Below are positions 13,292 through 21,772 of a stretch of DNA of 40,810 bases, piece after piece. The translations under genes and the position numbers were made by a program. The stretch is from a virus. The DNA is taken from the IMG/VR virus record IMGVR_UViG_3300042303_000471, positions 1-40,810 of that record; one strand, given 5' to 3'. How positions within the stretch are numbered: position 1 is the first letter of the stretch; every line of letters begins with the position of its first letter. The notes under the pieces were generated by a model. The model was not told the DNA's origin, searched no databases, and was given only the letters and a program-made list of their open reading frames with translations.

Positions 13292-14530
13292 ATGAAGGTG
13301 GTCATGAAGCGGGTCGATGAGGTGCTGCCATATGGCAAAAATCCCCGGAGAAACGCGAAGGCCGTCGACGCTGTGGCTGAGTCGATCCGACAGTTTGGCT
13401 GGAGACAGCCGATCGTCGTGGACAAGGAGCTGGTGATCATCGTTGGCCACACTCGGTGGCTGGCGGCGCAGAAGATGGGCATCGAGAAGGTGCCCGTCGT
13501 AGTCGCCACAGACCTCTCTCCCGACAAGGTGAAGGCCTACCGACTCGCAGACAACAAGACCAACGAACTGGCTGAGTGGGACGTCGGCCTTCTCTCCGCA
13601 GAACTGAAGGAGCTGTCCGAGGCCGGGTGGGGCGACTTCTCATCGCTCGCGTTCTCGACCACCGAGGTAGACCAACTCCTCTCTCCGCTGGCAGAGAAAG
13701 TCTTTGAGGCCGCCAGGCCTACGCTCGCGTCTGCTGCCCAGGAGCAAATTGAAGAGCCGGAAGAGCAGGCACCTCCTCGGGACTACATCAACGAGGAGAT
13801 CGAAGACGATGACGAGCCGCACCAAGTAGACGAAACCAAAGACTCGATCACGACCTATCGAGCGGACGCCACGTTTTCAGCAGGGAACTGGCTTGGCTTC
13901 CCCGATGTGCTGCCGGGCATGCTCTGGGATGGCGACATCCGCCGCGTCTACATCAAGGACGCAGACGTCGCCCCGACGCAGTTGATCTCGTGGAGTTCGG
14001 TCGGCGTTGACGATCGCATGCGTGGGCACGTGATCAACTTCTACGCTGACGATCACCGCTTCGAACACGCGATCTGGGACAACGCGATCACGTTCCTCGA
14101 CAAGATGGCGGTGATCCGCCCTGAAGCTCTGGTGATGCCAGACTTCTCGACATGGACCGACGAGCCAACAGCCTTCAACATCTGGAACACGTACCGTGCG
14201 AGGTGGTGTTCGCGATACTGGCAGGAAGCCGGCCACAAGATCATCCCCAACATCAACCTCTGTGACGAAGCCAGTTGGGAGTGGATCTTCCTCGGCTACC
14301 CTCCATCAATCCCGACAGCAATGGTGCAGTGCCGCAACGGATTCGATGACAAGGCCAAGCAAGTTTTCTGCCGAGGCATGCACGAATGGTGCAAGAGGAT
14401 CAAGACCAAGAAGATTTTCGTCTACGGTGGAGAGCATCGCGAGTGGCTTGAGCCAAACCTACCGAAGGGCCCTGAGTACGTCTGGTTCATCAGCTACCAC
14501 AAGGCCAGGAAAGATGCCGGACTGTTCTGA
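13292..14530 (+). CDS. ParB/sulfiredoxin-fold domain fused to DUF4417
   Basis: 412 residues; GAGGA lies 6 bases before the ATG. The N-terminal 110 residues are a ParB-like nuclease domain: N-P-R-R-N near 17-21, I-R-Q-F-G-W-R-Q-P-I at 32-41, the G-H-T-R-W-L-A-A motif at 52-59, and A-D-N-K-T. After an acidic linker (about 145-180) the rest matches DUF4417: F-S-A-G-N-W, W-N-T-Y-R-A-R-W, P-N-I-N-L, F-L-G-Y-P-P. In related phages the ParB domain is often joined to a DNA methylase; here DUF4417 takes that place. The role may be DNA modification or protection before packaging. Confidence 0.7.
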   Translation: MKVVMKRVDEVLPYGKNPRRNAKAVDAVAESIRQFGWRQPIVVDKELVIIVGHTRWLAAQKMGIEKVPVVVATDLSPDKVKAYRLADNKTNELAEWDVGLLSAELKELSEAGWGDFSSLAFSTTEVDQLLSPLAEKVFEAARPTLASAAQEQIEEPEEQAPPRDYINEEIEDDDEPHQVDETKDSITTYRADATFSAGNWLGFPDVLPGMLWDGDIRRVYIKDADVAPTQLISWSSVGVDDRMRGHVINFYADDHRFEHAIWDNAITFLDKMAVIRPEALVMPDFSTWTDEPTAFNIWNTYRARWCSRYWQEAGHKIIPNINLCDEASWEWIFLGYPPSIPTAMVQCRNGFDDKAKQVFCRGMHEWCKRIKTKKIFVYGGEHREWLEPNLPKGPEYVWFISYHKARKDAGLF

Positions 14531-14596
14531 AACACTGGTCCCTGCGTCCGGGCAGCAGGGACCGTGCAACTCACCGTGCCCGACTGGAGCGATGAC

Positions 14597-14842
14597 ATGG
14601 TTCCCGCCGTTGACGATTCGACGCAAGACGTCGGCCTGACTGGTGACGACATGGTCGGCAACAAGCCGAAGGGTGGCGGCAAGGGCCGCAAGGGCAAGGC
14701 AGGCCGCACGGCTGCCAAGGGCAAGGGCCCGAAGGGCGGCAAGGCCAAGCCCAAGGCCAAGGCCAAGGCCAAGGCTGGCAAGCCGACCAAGAAGGTCAGG
14801 AAGAAGACCGCCAAGAAGGTCGCGAAGAAGAAGAAGAAGTAA
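14597..14842 (+). CDS. Histone-H1-like Lys/Ala/Gly-rich basic protein
   Basis: 81 residues. The ATG at 14597 has GGAGC 7 bases upstream; a GTG at 14564 is an alternative. After a short acidic start (residues about 3-18) the rest is nearly all Lys, Ala, Gly and Pro with repeated K-A-K and ends in a lysine run. This is like bacterial histone H1-like proteins and should coat or condense DNA. It lies just before the packaging genes. Confidence 0.65.
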   Translation: MVPAVDDSTQDVGLTGDDMVGNKPKGGGKGRKGKAGRTAAKGKGPKGGKAKPKAKAKAKAGKPTKKVRKKTAKKVAKKKKK

Positions 14843-14857
14843 TCCGCCGCGACAAAA

Positions 14858-14894
14858 CCCCGAGGCCCCGGAAGCACTAGCCGGGGCCTCGGGG
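14858..14894 (-). terminator. Rho-independent terminator of the antisense peptidase gene
   Basis: A 14-bp perfect stem (CCCCGAGGCCCCGG with CCGGGGCCTCGGGG, 9-base loop). On the minus strand it follows the stop codon immediately and is followed by UUUU (bases 14857-14854). On the plus strand it also ends the histone-like gene, though without a T run. Confidence 0.8.
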
Positions 14895-15278
14895 CTATCG
14901 CACCAAGAACCACCTCGCCAGCCCCCACCTTCGCCGCCTGTAGACGCTCCATGGAACCGGAGCCTTGCAGTGAGGGTCGTAGACCTTGCCGTCGCTGAAG
15001 GCAACGTAGTGGCCCTCTTCCTCCCCGGGCCGCAAGACGAGGATCGCCACGCACCTTGGCGACACTTCCACCCCTCTGAGCGAAGGCCGAGGGTCGCAGA
15101 CCATGCTCACGCTCTGCCCAAGCCGCAAGCACAGCAGCATGAATTCTTTGGTCTGAAGCCCCTGCGACTTCTCTGGATCGGGAGTCTGCTTGGCCGCTTC
15201 CCTCCACGTTTTCCCGCAGACCATAGCCGCCGTAGCTATGCCGCAGTCAAAGTCGTTACGCTGCCGAACGAGTCTCAT
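14895..15278 (-). CDS. C39-like cysteine peptidase, the only minus-strand gene
   Basis: 127 residues. The start at 15278 is fixed by GGAGG 5 bases upstream. The N-terminus R-Q-R-N-D-F-D-C-G-I-A-T-A places the nucleophile at Cys12 next to an upstream Gln5; the C-terminal G-H-Y-V-A-F-S-D-G-K-V-Y-D-P gives His90 and Asp101. This is the peptidase C39-like (papain-fold) pattern. There is no signal peptide, so it acts in the cytoplasm. It has its own terminator and faces away from the terminase operon, so it looks like a separately expressed accessory gene, perhaps acting on a host protein. A transglutaminase-type activity cannot be excluded. Confidence 0.8.
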   Translation of the reverse strand: MRLVRQRNDFDCGIATAAMVCGKTWREAAKQTPDPEKSQGLQTKEFMLLCLRLGQSVSMVCDPRPSLRGVEVSPRCVAILVLRPGEEEGHYVAFSDGKVYDPHCKAPVPWSVYRRRRWGLARWFLVR

Positions 15279-15312
15279 GTATCCTCCATGTCCCAGGAGG
15301 GCTATTTTAGCC
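15279..15312. promoter_or_regulatory. 34-base divergent start region with mirrored Shine-Dalgarno sites
   Basis: Between the two divergent starts lie CCTCC (15284-15288 region, the minus-strand SD) and AGGAGG (plus-strand SD), forming an inverted repeat. TATTTT at 15303-15308 could be a -10 box only 4 bases before the plus-strand ATG. The space is too small for two ordinary promoters, so at least one must lie inside the opposite gene. Confidence 0.45.
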
Positions 15313-15537
15313 ATGACAGCCACTGCCGCTCCAGCCCCATCAGGCGATGAAGGGCTCAACTTGTCCGCGCTCACCGTCGAGCAGATGGCAGACATCCTAG
15401 GAAAAGCCAGCGGAACGACGATAGATGCGGCACTGATCCGCGCTGACGTCGAGTCCGGCGCTCCGGCAGACGAGAACGGCAGGATGAACCTCCTGGCCTA
15501 CGCAGCGTGGCTGGCAAAGAACACCGAGGAGGCATAG
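15313..15537 (+). CDS. Small terminase-like or HTH protein
   Basis: 74 residues. AGGAGG is 12 bases upstream of the ATG. Residues about 18-66 (L-S-A-L-T-V-E-Q-M-A-D-I-L-G...M-N-L-L-A-Y-A-A-W-L) parallel the first 57 residues of the terminase encoded next (L-x-V-x-E-V-A-R-V-L...I-V-R-Y-A-A-W-L). Both could be small helix-turn-helix DNA-recognition domains. Its position before TerL fits a small terminase subunit, although 74 residues is short for one. Confidence 0.5.
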   Translation: MTATAAPAPSGDEGLNLSALTVEQMADILGKASGTTIDAALIRADVESGAPADENGRMNLLAYAAWLAKNTEEA

Positions 15538-15538
15538 C

Positions 15539-17806
15539 GTGCGGCTGAATCTTCAGAAGCTTTCGGTGCCAGAGGTGGCTCGCGTCTTGAACAGCACGGC
15601 TGTTGGCGAAGTCACGAATCCGCGCATCGTCTACAGGCACCTCAATCGTGCCGGCCTGAAGATCGGTGATGGTCGATCAATCCACATCGTTCGATATGCC
15701 GCATGGCTCTTCCGTGCGAGGGACTCGTCTCCTGACGCTGAAGAAAGGTCGGCGGCCGACGCCTACAACGCCAAGCGAGAGGCGGCAGCAAGGAGATCGA
15801 GAGAGGAGTCAGAATCCGGCAGAGACATAGCCGGCGGCGAGTGGGTGCGGGAGCCAAAGGATCAGGATCGCAAAGACAAGGCGATGATGAGCTTTCGGTA
15901 CTTCTGCGAGGCGTATTTCCCCGAGACGTTTTCGATGGCGTGGTCGCCGGACCATATCCGCGTGATCGACATGATCGAGAAAGCGGTGCTCGAGCGAGAG
16001 CTGTTTGCCATGGCGATGCCGCGAGGCTCTGGAAAAACGTCGATGTGCGAGATTGCTGCCATCTGGGCTCTGTTGATCGGTGCCCATGAGTTTGTCGTGG
16101 TGGTCGGCGCAGACGAGTCTCACGCAGCCGAGATGCTCGACTCGATCAAGAGCGAGTTGGAGAACAACGACATCCTCGACGAGGATTGGTCCGAGGTGAC
16201 CGGGCCTGTCAGGGCGCTGGAAGGAATCCACCAGCGATCGCGCGGCCAGATGCTCAACGGCGAGCGAACCCACATGAACTGGACGTCGGGCGAGATCATC
16301 CTGCCGACGGTGCCTGGGTCAATGGCATCCGGTGGCGTGATTCGCGTCGGAGGCATCACCGGCCGCATCCGAGGCATGAAGTACAAGAGGCACGACGGTC
16401 GCAGCGTTCGGCCGACCATTGTCCTTGTCGATGATCCGCAGACCGACCAGAGCGCGAAGTCGCCAAGCCAATGCGCGACAAGAGAGGCGATCCTCTCAGG
16501 AGCAATTCTCGGCCTCGCTGGCCCAGGCAAGAAGATCGCCGGCCTGATGACGCTCACCATCGTCGCCCAGGATGACATGGCGCACCGGATGCTCGACCGA
16601 ACCAAGCACCCAAGCTGGCAAGGCGAATGCACGAAGATGATCTATTCGTGGCCGACAAACGTGGAGATGTGGGCGGAATACTTCGACATGCGCCGCCAAG
16701 GGCAGCAGGAAGGAACCGGCACCGGAGCTTCGCACGCCTTCTACGTCGAACACCGCGAGCAGATGGATGCCGGCGCGAAGGTTGCGTGGGAGGCTCGATT
16801 CGACCCAAACGAGATCTCGGCACTCCAGCACGCGATGAACATCAGGTGCGACCGCGGGGATGCTGCCTTCTTCGCGGAGTACCAGAACGATCCGCTGCCA
16901 GACTCCAGCGACCAGATGGTAGTGCTGACTGCCGAGGTGATCCAGAAGAAGGTGAGTGGGTTTGAGCGAAACGTCGTGCCTGACGGCACCACGCACCTCA
17001 CGTGCTTCATCGACGTTCAGCAGACGATCCTGTACTGGATGGTGTGCGGCTGGACGGACGATTTCTCGGGGTCGATCATCAGCTACGGAACCTACCCAGA
17101 CCAAGGCCGCGAATACTTCACGATGCGTGACGCACAGAAGACCATCCAACTCGCGCACAAGGAAACGGCCTTTGAAGCGAATCTCCACGAAGCCTTGAAC
17201 GCATGCCTGACAAAGGTCGGTGGCGTTGAGTACCGGATGGCAAACGGGACCGCCATGCGGATCACCAAAGGCATGGTCGATGCAAACTGGGGCCAATCAA
17301 CCGACATCGTCTATCAGGTGTGCAGAACGCATCCGCTTTCAACGACGTTCATGCCGTCGCACGGAAGGTACGTCGGAGCTTCGTCGCTTCCGTTCTCGGA
17401 GTACGGCAAGAGGCTTGGCGACAGGATCGGAACCAACTGGAGGATTCCGGGCATGGCAGGAAAGAGGGCCGTGCGTCACGTGACGTACGACACCAATTTC
17501 TGGAAGTCGTTCTCGGTAGCAAGACTCCAGACATCGATTGGCGAGCCAGGATGCCTGACGATCCACTCGGGCCGGTCGCTGTCGGTGTCCGGAAACCATG
17601 GGCTGCTCTGCGACCACTTGCTCGCGGAAGCCCCGGTCCGCACGGAGGCGAGGGGCAGGGTTGTGGACGAGTGGAAGACGAAGATCGTCGGCCAGGACAA
17701 TCACTGGTGGGATTGCTTGGTTGGCAACTGCGTGGCCGCATCGATCCTCGGGGTCAGGACGGTTGGCGTCGAAGGCCAGAAAAAGGAGCGGAAGACCTAC
17801 GGCTAG
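15539..17806 (+). CDS. terL: Terminase large subunit
   Basis: 755 residues from a GTG behind GAGGAGG. It carries a Walker A motif P-R-G-S-G-K-T-S (161-168) and Walker B T-I-V-L-V-D-D-P (293-300), then a C-terminal nuclease half with F-I-D-V near 487 and a D-A-N-W-G segment (about 582) like lambda gpA-type terminases, ending with D-N-H-W-W-D-C (about 720). Before the ATPase is an added 110-residue N-terminus with a helix-turn-helix-like region that resembles the preceding small gene. It packages DNA into proheads and cuts it. Confidence 0.9.
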   Translation: MRLNLQKLSVPEVARVLNSTAVGEVTNPRIVYRHLNRAGLKIGDGRSIHIVRYAAWLFRARDSSPDAEERSAADAYNAKREAAARRSREESESGRDIAGGEWVREPKDQDRKDKAMMSFRYFCEAYFPETFSMAWSPDHIRVIDMIEKAVLERELFAMAMPRGSGKTSMCEIAAIWALLIGAHEFVVVVGADESHAAEMLDSIKSELENNDILDEDWSEVTGPVRALEGIHQRSRGQMLNGERTHMNWTSGEIILPTVPGSMASGGVIRVGGITGRIRGMKYKRHDGRSVRPTIVLVDDPQTDQSAKSPSQCATREAILSGAILGLAGPGKKIAGLMTLTIVAQDDMAHRMLDRTKHPSWQGECTKMIYSWPTNVEMWAEYFDMRRQGQQEGTGTGASHAFYVEHREQMDAGAKVAWEARFDPNEISALQHAMNIRCDRGDAAFFAEYQNDPLPDSSDQMVVLTAEVIQKKVSGFERNVVPDGTTHLTCFIDVQQTILYWMVCGWTDDFSGSIISYGTYPDQGREYFTMRDAQKTIQLAHKETAFEANLHEALNACLTKVGGVEYRMANGTAMRITKGMVDANWGQSTDIVYQVCRTHPLSTTFMPSHGRYVGASSLPFSEYGKRLGDRIGTNWRIPGMAGKRAVRHVTYDTNFWKSFSVARLQTSIGEPGCLTIHSGRSLSVSGNHGLLCDHLLAEAPVRTEARGRVVDEWKTKIVGQDNHWWDCLVGNCVAASILGVRTVGVEGQKKERKTYG

Positions 17807-17828
17807 GCTCCCGCAGCGTTCAAACGGT

Positions 17829-17858
17829 TTGCGGGGCCGGGTCGCTGGGTGCTACGGT
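17829..17858 (+). promoter_or_regulatory. Candidate promoter (TTGCGG - 18 nt - TACGGT)
   Basis: -35-like TTGCGG and -10-like TACGGT preceded by TG in the extended position, 17 bases before the next ATG. It is nearly the same as the sequence at 38562-38591. It may boost head gene expression. Confidence 0.4.
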
Positions 17859-17875
17859 GGCTGCGGAGGTGCCGC

Positions 17876-18148
17876 ATGAGCCAGAACCCGACCGATGCCT
17901 TGATCGAAGCGCTGATCCAGCAAGCGGCCTCGCCTCAGTCTGCCAGCAATGACAATGGCAGCATGACGGCCCGGCCTCTGACCGAGATCATCGAGGCGAT
18001 CAAGTTCGTCGCCAACCGCAAGGCGATGTCAAAGCCTGGTTTCGGGGTATCAATCCAGACGGCAAAGCCACCAGGGGCTGTCTTCTCTGCCGACGAACTC
18101 GCCAGCATCGACCCCGCCGAGTGGGCATGGAACAACCGGAGGTTCTGA
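17876..18148 (+). CDS. gpW-position head-joining protein (tentative)
   Basis: 90 residues; GGAGG lies 6 bases before the ATG, and the stop overlaps the portal start. In lambda-type genomes the gene between terminase and portal is gpW, the head completion protein. The helix pattern here (residues 4-18 and 32-50) and small size fit, but I see no firm signature. The C-terminus ends W-A-W-N-N-R-R-F. Confidence 0.45.
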   Translation: MSQNPTDALIEALIQQAASPQSASNDNGSMTARPLTEIIEAIKFVANRKAMSKPGFGVSIQTAKPPGAVFSADELASIDPAEWAWNNRRF

Positions 18149-19713
18149 TGGGTGTCCTGTCACGCATCTTCAGCAGGCCGGCTCCAGCGATCCGCAAGAT
18201 CGTGGAGATGCCTCGGCAGCTTCGCGCGAGGTACGACGCGGCGCAGACAACGTCCGAGAACGCCAATCACTGGGTGATGGCTGACTCGATGACGGCTGAT
18301 GCCGGCCAGCGTCCAGGCATCCGCCGAACGCTTCGGATGCGAGCGCGGTACGAGAGCGCCAACAACTCGTACCTCCGTGGCATCACGCTCACCATCGCAA
18401 ACGACACGGTAGGCACAGGCCCGACGCTCAAGATGAACACCGGCGATGCCGCCTTGGATCGCATCATCGAGGACGAGTACGGGCAGTGGGCGGAAGCCAC
18501 GCGGCAGTCCGAGAAAATGCGGGTCATGGTGCAGTCCACCGTGATCGACGGCGAGGTGTTCGCGCTGCACTTCACGAACCCGCAGCTCGACCGCAACAAG
18601 GTGCAGCTCGACTTCAGGCTGATCGAGGCCGACCAGATCGCATCGCCAACTCCGTGGATGCTTCAGGAGGTGGACGGTATCGAGTTTGACGGTGTCGGCA
18701 ATCCAGCCAGGTATCACCTGCTTCGCCGGCACCCCGGCAGCATGATGAACTTCCAGGCCTTTGAGTACGACCCGATTCCGGCCTCGATGATGCATCACGT
18801 GTTCCGGGCGGACCGTCCGACCCAGAACCGAGGCATCCCCGAGGTCACGCCGGCACTGCCGCTGTTCGCGATGCTCCGCAGGTACACGCTCGCAACGCTG
18901 GGAGCCGCCGAGACTGCCGCCGACTTCGCAGCCATCCTCTACACCACCTCGCCCGCAAACGATCTGCCAGACGTCAAGCCGTTCACGCCGCTCGACATCC
19001 AGCCTCGATCAATGATGGCTGTCCCAGAGGGGTGGCAGATCGGCCAGATGAACGCCGAGCAACCCACGACTACCTATCCTGGGTTCAAGACCGAAATCAT
19101 CAACGAGATCGCTCGATGCTTGAACCTTCCGTTCAACGTCGCGGCCTGCAACAGCTCGTCCTACAACTTCTCGTCTGGCCGGCTTGATCACCTGATCTAC
19201 TACAGGTCAATCGTGATCCGTCGCGAGATGCTTCGCACGCGGCACATGGACCCTGGCGTGAGGGCTTGGGGCGAAGAGGCTGCTCGCGGCACGATGCTGC
19301 CAAAGGCGGCGAGGGACGTAGCCAAGTGGCGCTGGTCTTGGGTGTGGGACGAGAGCGCTCCGGTTGACGAAGTCGCATCCGCTCAGGCTCAGGCGATTCG
19401 GCTGGCCTCGAGGACCACGACGCTGGCGACGGAGTTTGCCGCCGCTGGTCGTGATTGGGTGGAGCAGCTTGAGCAGCAGTCGCGCGAACGCAAGATGTGC
19501 GAGAGCCTCGGCATCCCGTACCCAGGCGATGTCCAGCCCCAGGCCGAGCCCAAGCAGGGCGAGGACAAGCCCAAGGCAAAGGCTTCCGAGGAGCCGGCCA
19601 GAGCATCGAACCAAGGCCCACCAAATGGCGAGAAGGCTTCCAAAAAGCCGCAGCCGAAGCGTACAAAGCCGCGCAATATGGCAGCGCCAGTGCCGGCGCC
19701 CCCGAAGCAGTAG
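18148..19713 (+). CDS. Portal protein, lambda family
   Basis: 521 residues from the ATG with GGAGG 5 bases upstream. It has the lambda-portal outline: R-A-R-Y-E-S-A-N-N-S-Y near residues 64-74, D-T-V-G-T-G-P, D-G-E-V-F, I-E-A-D-Q-I near 166, V-F-R-A-D-R-P-T-Q-N-R-G-I-P (about 218-231) and N-S-S-S-Y-N-F-S-S-G-R (about 335-345). It forms the ring at one head vertex through which DNA enters. The C-terminal 70 residues are a K/P/A-rich tail, longer than usual for the family. Confidence 0.92.
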   Translation: MGVLSRIFSRPAPAIRKIVEMPRQLRARYDAAQTTSENANHWVMADSMTADAGQRPGIRRTLRMRARYESANNSYLRGITLTIANDTVGTGPTLKMNTGDAALDRIIEDEYGQWAEATRQSEKMRVMVQSTVIDGEVFALHFTNPQLDRNKVQLDFRLIEADQIASPTPWMLQEVDGIEFDGVGNPARYHLLRRHPGSMMNFQAFEYDPIPASMMHHVFRADRPTQNRGIPEVTPALPLFAMLRRYTLATLGAAETAADFAAILYTTSPANDLPDVKPFTPLDIQPRSMMAVPEGWQIGQMNAEQPTTTYPGFKTEIINEIARCLNLPFNVAACNSSSYNFSSGRLDHLIYYRSIVIRREMLRTRHMDPGVRAWGEEAARGTMLPKAARDVAKWRWSWVWDESAPVDEVASAQAQAIRLASRTTTLATEFAAAGRDWVEQLEQQSRERKMCESLGIPYPGDVQPQAEPKQGEDKPKAKASEEPARASNQGPPNGEKASKKPQPKRTKPRNMAAPVPAPPKQ

Positions 19714-19750
19714 TGTTGAAAATCCGAACAGGGAGGCGTAAGACAACGGC

Positions 19751-21772
19751 ATGAACGATCTCCTGCTCACCGCACCAGTCGAGTTCCTGGCAACGCCGGT
19801 CGTGGGAATCTCTGCCGGCTCACCCGAGTCCAAGATGGGTGCTGGCGGGGGTAGCGGCGGCAAGGCTTGCCGCATCAACGCATACACTGGCGGCCCTATT
19901 CGACAGCCGTGGTCCGAGGAGGACATCTACGTCGATCTCCAGGGAATCACCTGGACCGACAAGAATCTCCCAATCAACGCTGACCACAACACGGCTCTCT
20001 CCGGCATCCTCGGCAACACGACGAGCGTGGCGGTGGACGCAAAAGAGGGGCTGGTCGTTGCCGCATTCCTGAACGGCATCGAGGATGACTGCAAGAAAGT
20101 CATCGCCCACTCGATCGCCGGCGTTCAGTTCCAAGCCAGCATCGGCGCTGCCGCCCTCACCTCCGAGTACATCCGCGCCGGACAAGTCGGCACCGTGAAT
20201 GGCCGTCAGGTTGAAGGCCCGGCCATGATCGTCCGCAAGACACGCCTTCGCCACATCGCTGTCGTGACCAATGGGGCCGACGACAACACCATGACCAAGA
20301 TCGCAGCCCAAGCGACTCAATCGAAAGGGATGACCATGTCTGCCCCGGCCAACACCGCTGCCACGCCCGAGAACACGCCTGCCGCCCCCGCCGCGCCCCA
20401 GGCGATTGCGGCCGCCGCCGCCACGCCAGCAGCTCCCTCGCCGGCCCCGGCCGCCCCTGCCGCCCAGACGATTGTCGCCCAAGCCGCGCCGCAGACGCCC
20501 GCCCAAGCCCCGGCTCCCGCCCTCCAACTCGACGCCACGCAACTCGACACGATCGCCACCATGGTCGCGTCGAAGATCAGTGCCGCCAGCAGCGTCAACG
20601 ACCTGCGCAACTCTCGCCCCACCCCGCCGAACATCATCGTCTCCGGAGCGCCCAGCGTGAACTCCACCATCATCGAAGCCGCTGCCGCAATCGCCGGCAA
20701 GCTGCCGGGCCTTGAGAAGCACTTCGACGCCAAGACGCTGGAGATGGCCGACAAGCAGTACAAGGGCGGCATCTCGCTCTGCGAGATCATCCACGCCTCG
20801 GCGGTTGCGAACGGCTACCTGGGTCGAAACACCTTCCGTGACTCCGGGGCTGGTCGGGCCATGCTCCAGGCGGCATGGGCCAGTAACGACCTGTCGCAGG
20901 TGCTGTCGGCCACGGTCAACAAGTTCCTGCTCGCCGGGTTCATGGCCGTCGACAACACGTGGCGGACGATCGCCGCCAGCCGCCCGGTCACCGACTTCAA
21001 GAAGGTCACCAGCTACCGACTCACCGGCTCGTTTGAGTTCGAGGAAATGTCTGGCACCAGCGCCTTCGAAAACAAGGCCGCGTCGGACCTGAAGTACGAA
21101 AACTTCGCCCGGACGTACGGCATCGCCACGAACATCTCCCGAGAGCAGCTCATCAACGATGACCTCGGGGCGCTCACCACGATGCCGCAGATGATCGGCC
21201 GAGGCGGCGCTCTCAAGCTGAACCGTGTCTTCTGGAGCCTGTTCACCAACAACTCCAGCATCTTCACCGCCGGCAACAAGAACTTGATCCCGTCCGGGGC
21301 AAGCTCGGCCATGAGCGTCGATGCTCTGTCGCTGATGGAAACGACGTTCCTCGACCAACTCGACTACGACGGCCAGCCGCTGGCCGCCAACGGCGAGATC
21401 CTGCTGATGCCGACCGCTCTCAACACCAAGGGCCGGCAGCTCATGTCGCAGACCGAAATCCGCGACAACACCAGCAACAAGAACTACGCGACCACCAACC
21501 CGCACGCCGGCAAGTACCAGCCGGTCGTCTGCCCGTACCTCAACAACGCGAGCGTGGCAGGCGCAAACGCCAGCGCGACCGCGTTCTACGTTCTGGCAAA
21601 CCCGTCCGATCTCGCCCTCATCGAGGTGTGCTTCCTCGGCGGCGTCGAGCAGCCGACCATCGAGCAGGCCGAGGCCGACTTCAGCGTCCTTGGAATCCGC
21701 CTCCGCGGCTTCTGGGACTTCGGCGTGGCCTTCGTCGAGCCCAAGGCTGCCGTCAAGTCTCCGGGTGCGTGA
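19751..21772 (+). CDS. Prohead protease fused to major capsid protein
   Basis: 673 residues in three parts. Residues 1-195 are a prohead protease domain with D-H-N (His79) and Q-A-S-I-G (Ser130), then R-L-R-H-I-A-V-V-T-N-G-A-D. Residues 196-275 are an Ala/Pro-rich linker. Residues 276-673 are a major capsid protein core. An in-frame ATG at residue 196 (20336) has its own Shine-Dalgarno (GAAAGGG at 20323-20329), so the capsid part could also be made alone from an internal start, as lambda Nu3 is made inside C. AGGGAGG is about 14 bases before the first ATG. Confidence 0.85.
   Translation: MNDLLLTAPVEFLATPVVGISAGSPESKMGAGGGSGGKACRINAYTGGPIRQPWSEEDIYVDLQGITWTDKNLPINADHNTALSGILGNTTSVAVDAKEGLVVAAFLNGIEDDCKKVIAHSIAGVQFQASIGAAALTSEYIRAGQVGTVNGRQVEGPAMIVRKTRLRHIAVVTNGADDNTMTKIAAQATQSKGMTMSAPANTAATPENTPAAPAAPQAIAAAAATPAAPSPAPAAPAAQTIVAQAAPQTPAQAPAPALQLDATQLDTIATMVASKISAASSVNDLRNSRPTPPNIIVSGAPSVNSTIIEAAAAIAGKLPGLEKHFDAKTLEMADKQYKGGISLCEIIHASAVANGYLGRNTFRDSGAGRAMLQAAWASNDLSQVLSATVNKFLLAGFMAVDNTWRTIAASRPVTDFKKVTSYRLTGSFEFEEMSGTSAFENKAASDLKYENFARTYGIATNISREQLINDDLGALTTMPQMIGRGGALKLNRVFWSLFTNNSSIFTAGNKNLIPSGASSAMSVDALSLMETTFLDQLDYDGQPLAANGEILLMPTALNTKGRQLMSQTEIRDNTSNKNYATTNPHAGKYQPVVCPYLNNASVAGANASATAFYVLANPSDLALIEVCFLGGVEQPTIEQAEADFSVLGIRLRGFWDFGVAFVEPKAAVKSPGA
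20323..20338 (+). promoter_or_regulatory. Internal translation start at the protease/capsid junction
   Basis: GAAAGGG at 20323-20329 is followed 6 bases later by ATG 20336, in frame, exactly where the protease domain ends and the Ala/Pro linker begins. Translation here would give a 478-residue scaffold-capsid protein without the protease. Confidence 0.55.

Noticed and set aside
14643-15350. 235-codon plus-strand frame overlapping the histone-like gene and the antisense peptidase
   Set aside because: Low-complexity Arg/Pro shadow of Lys-rich coding; it crosses a strong terminator.
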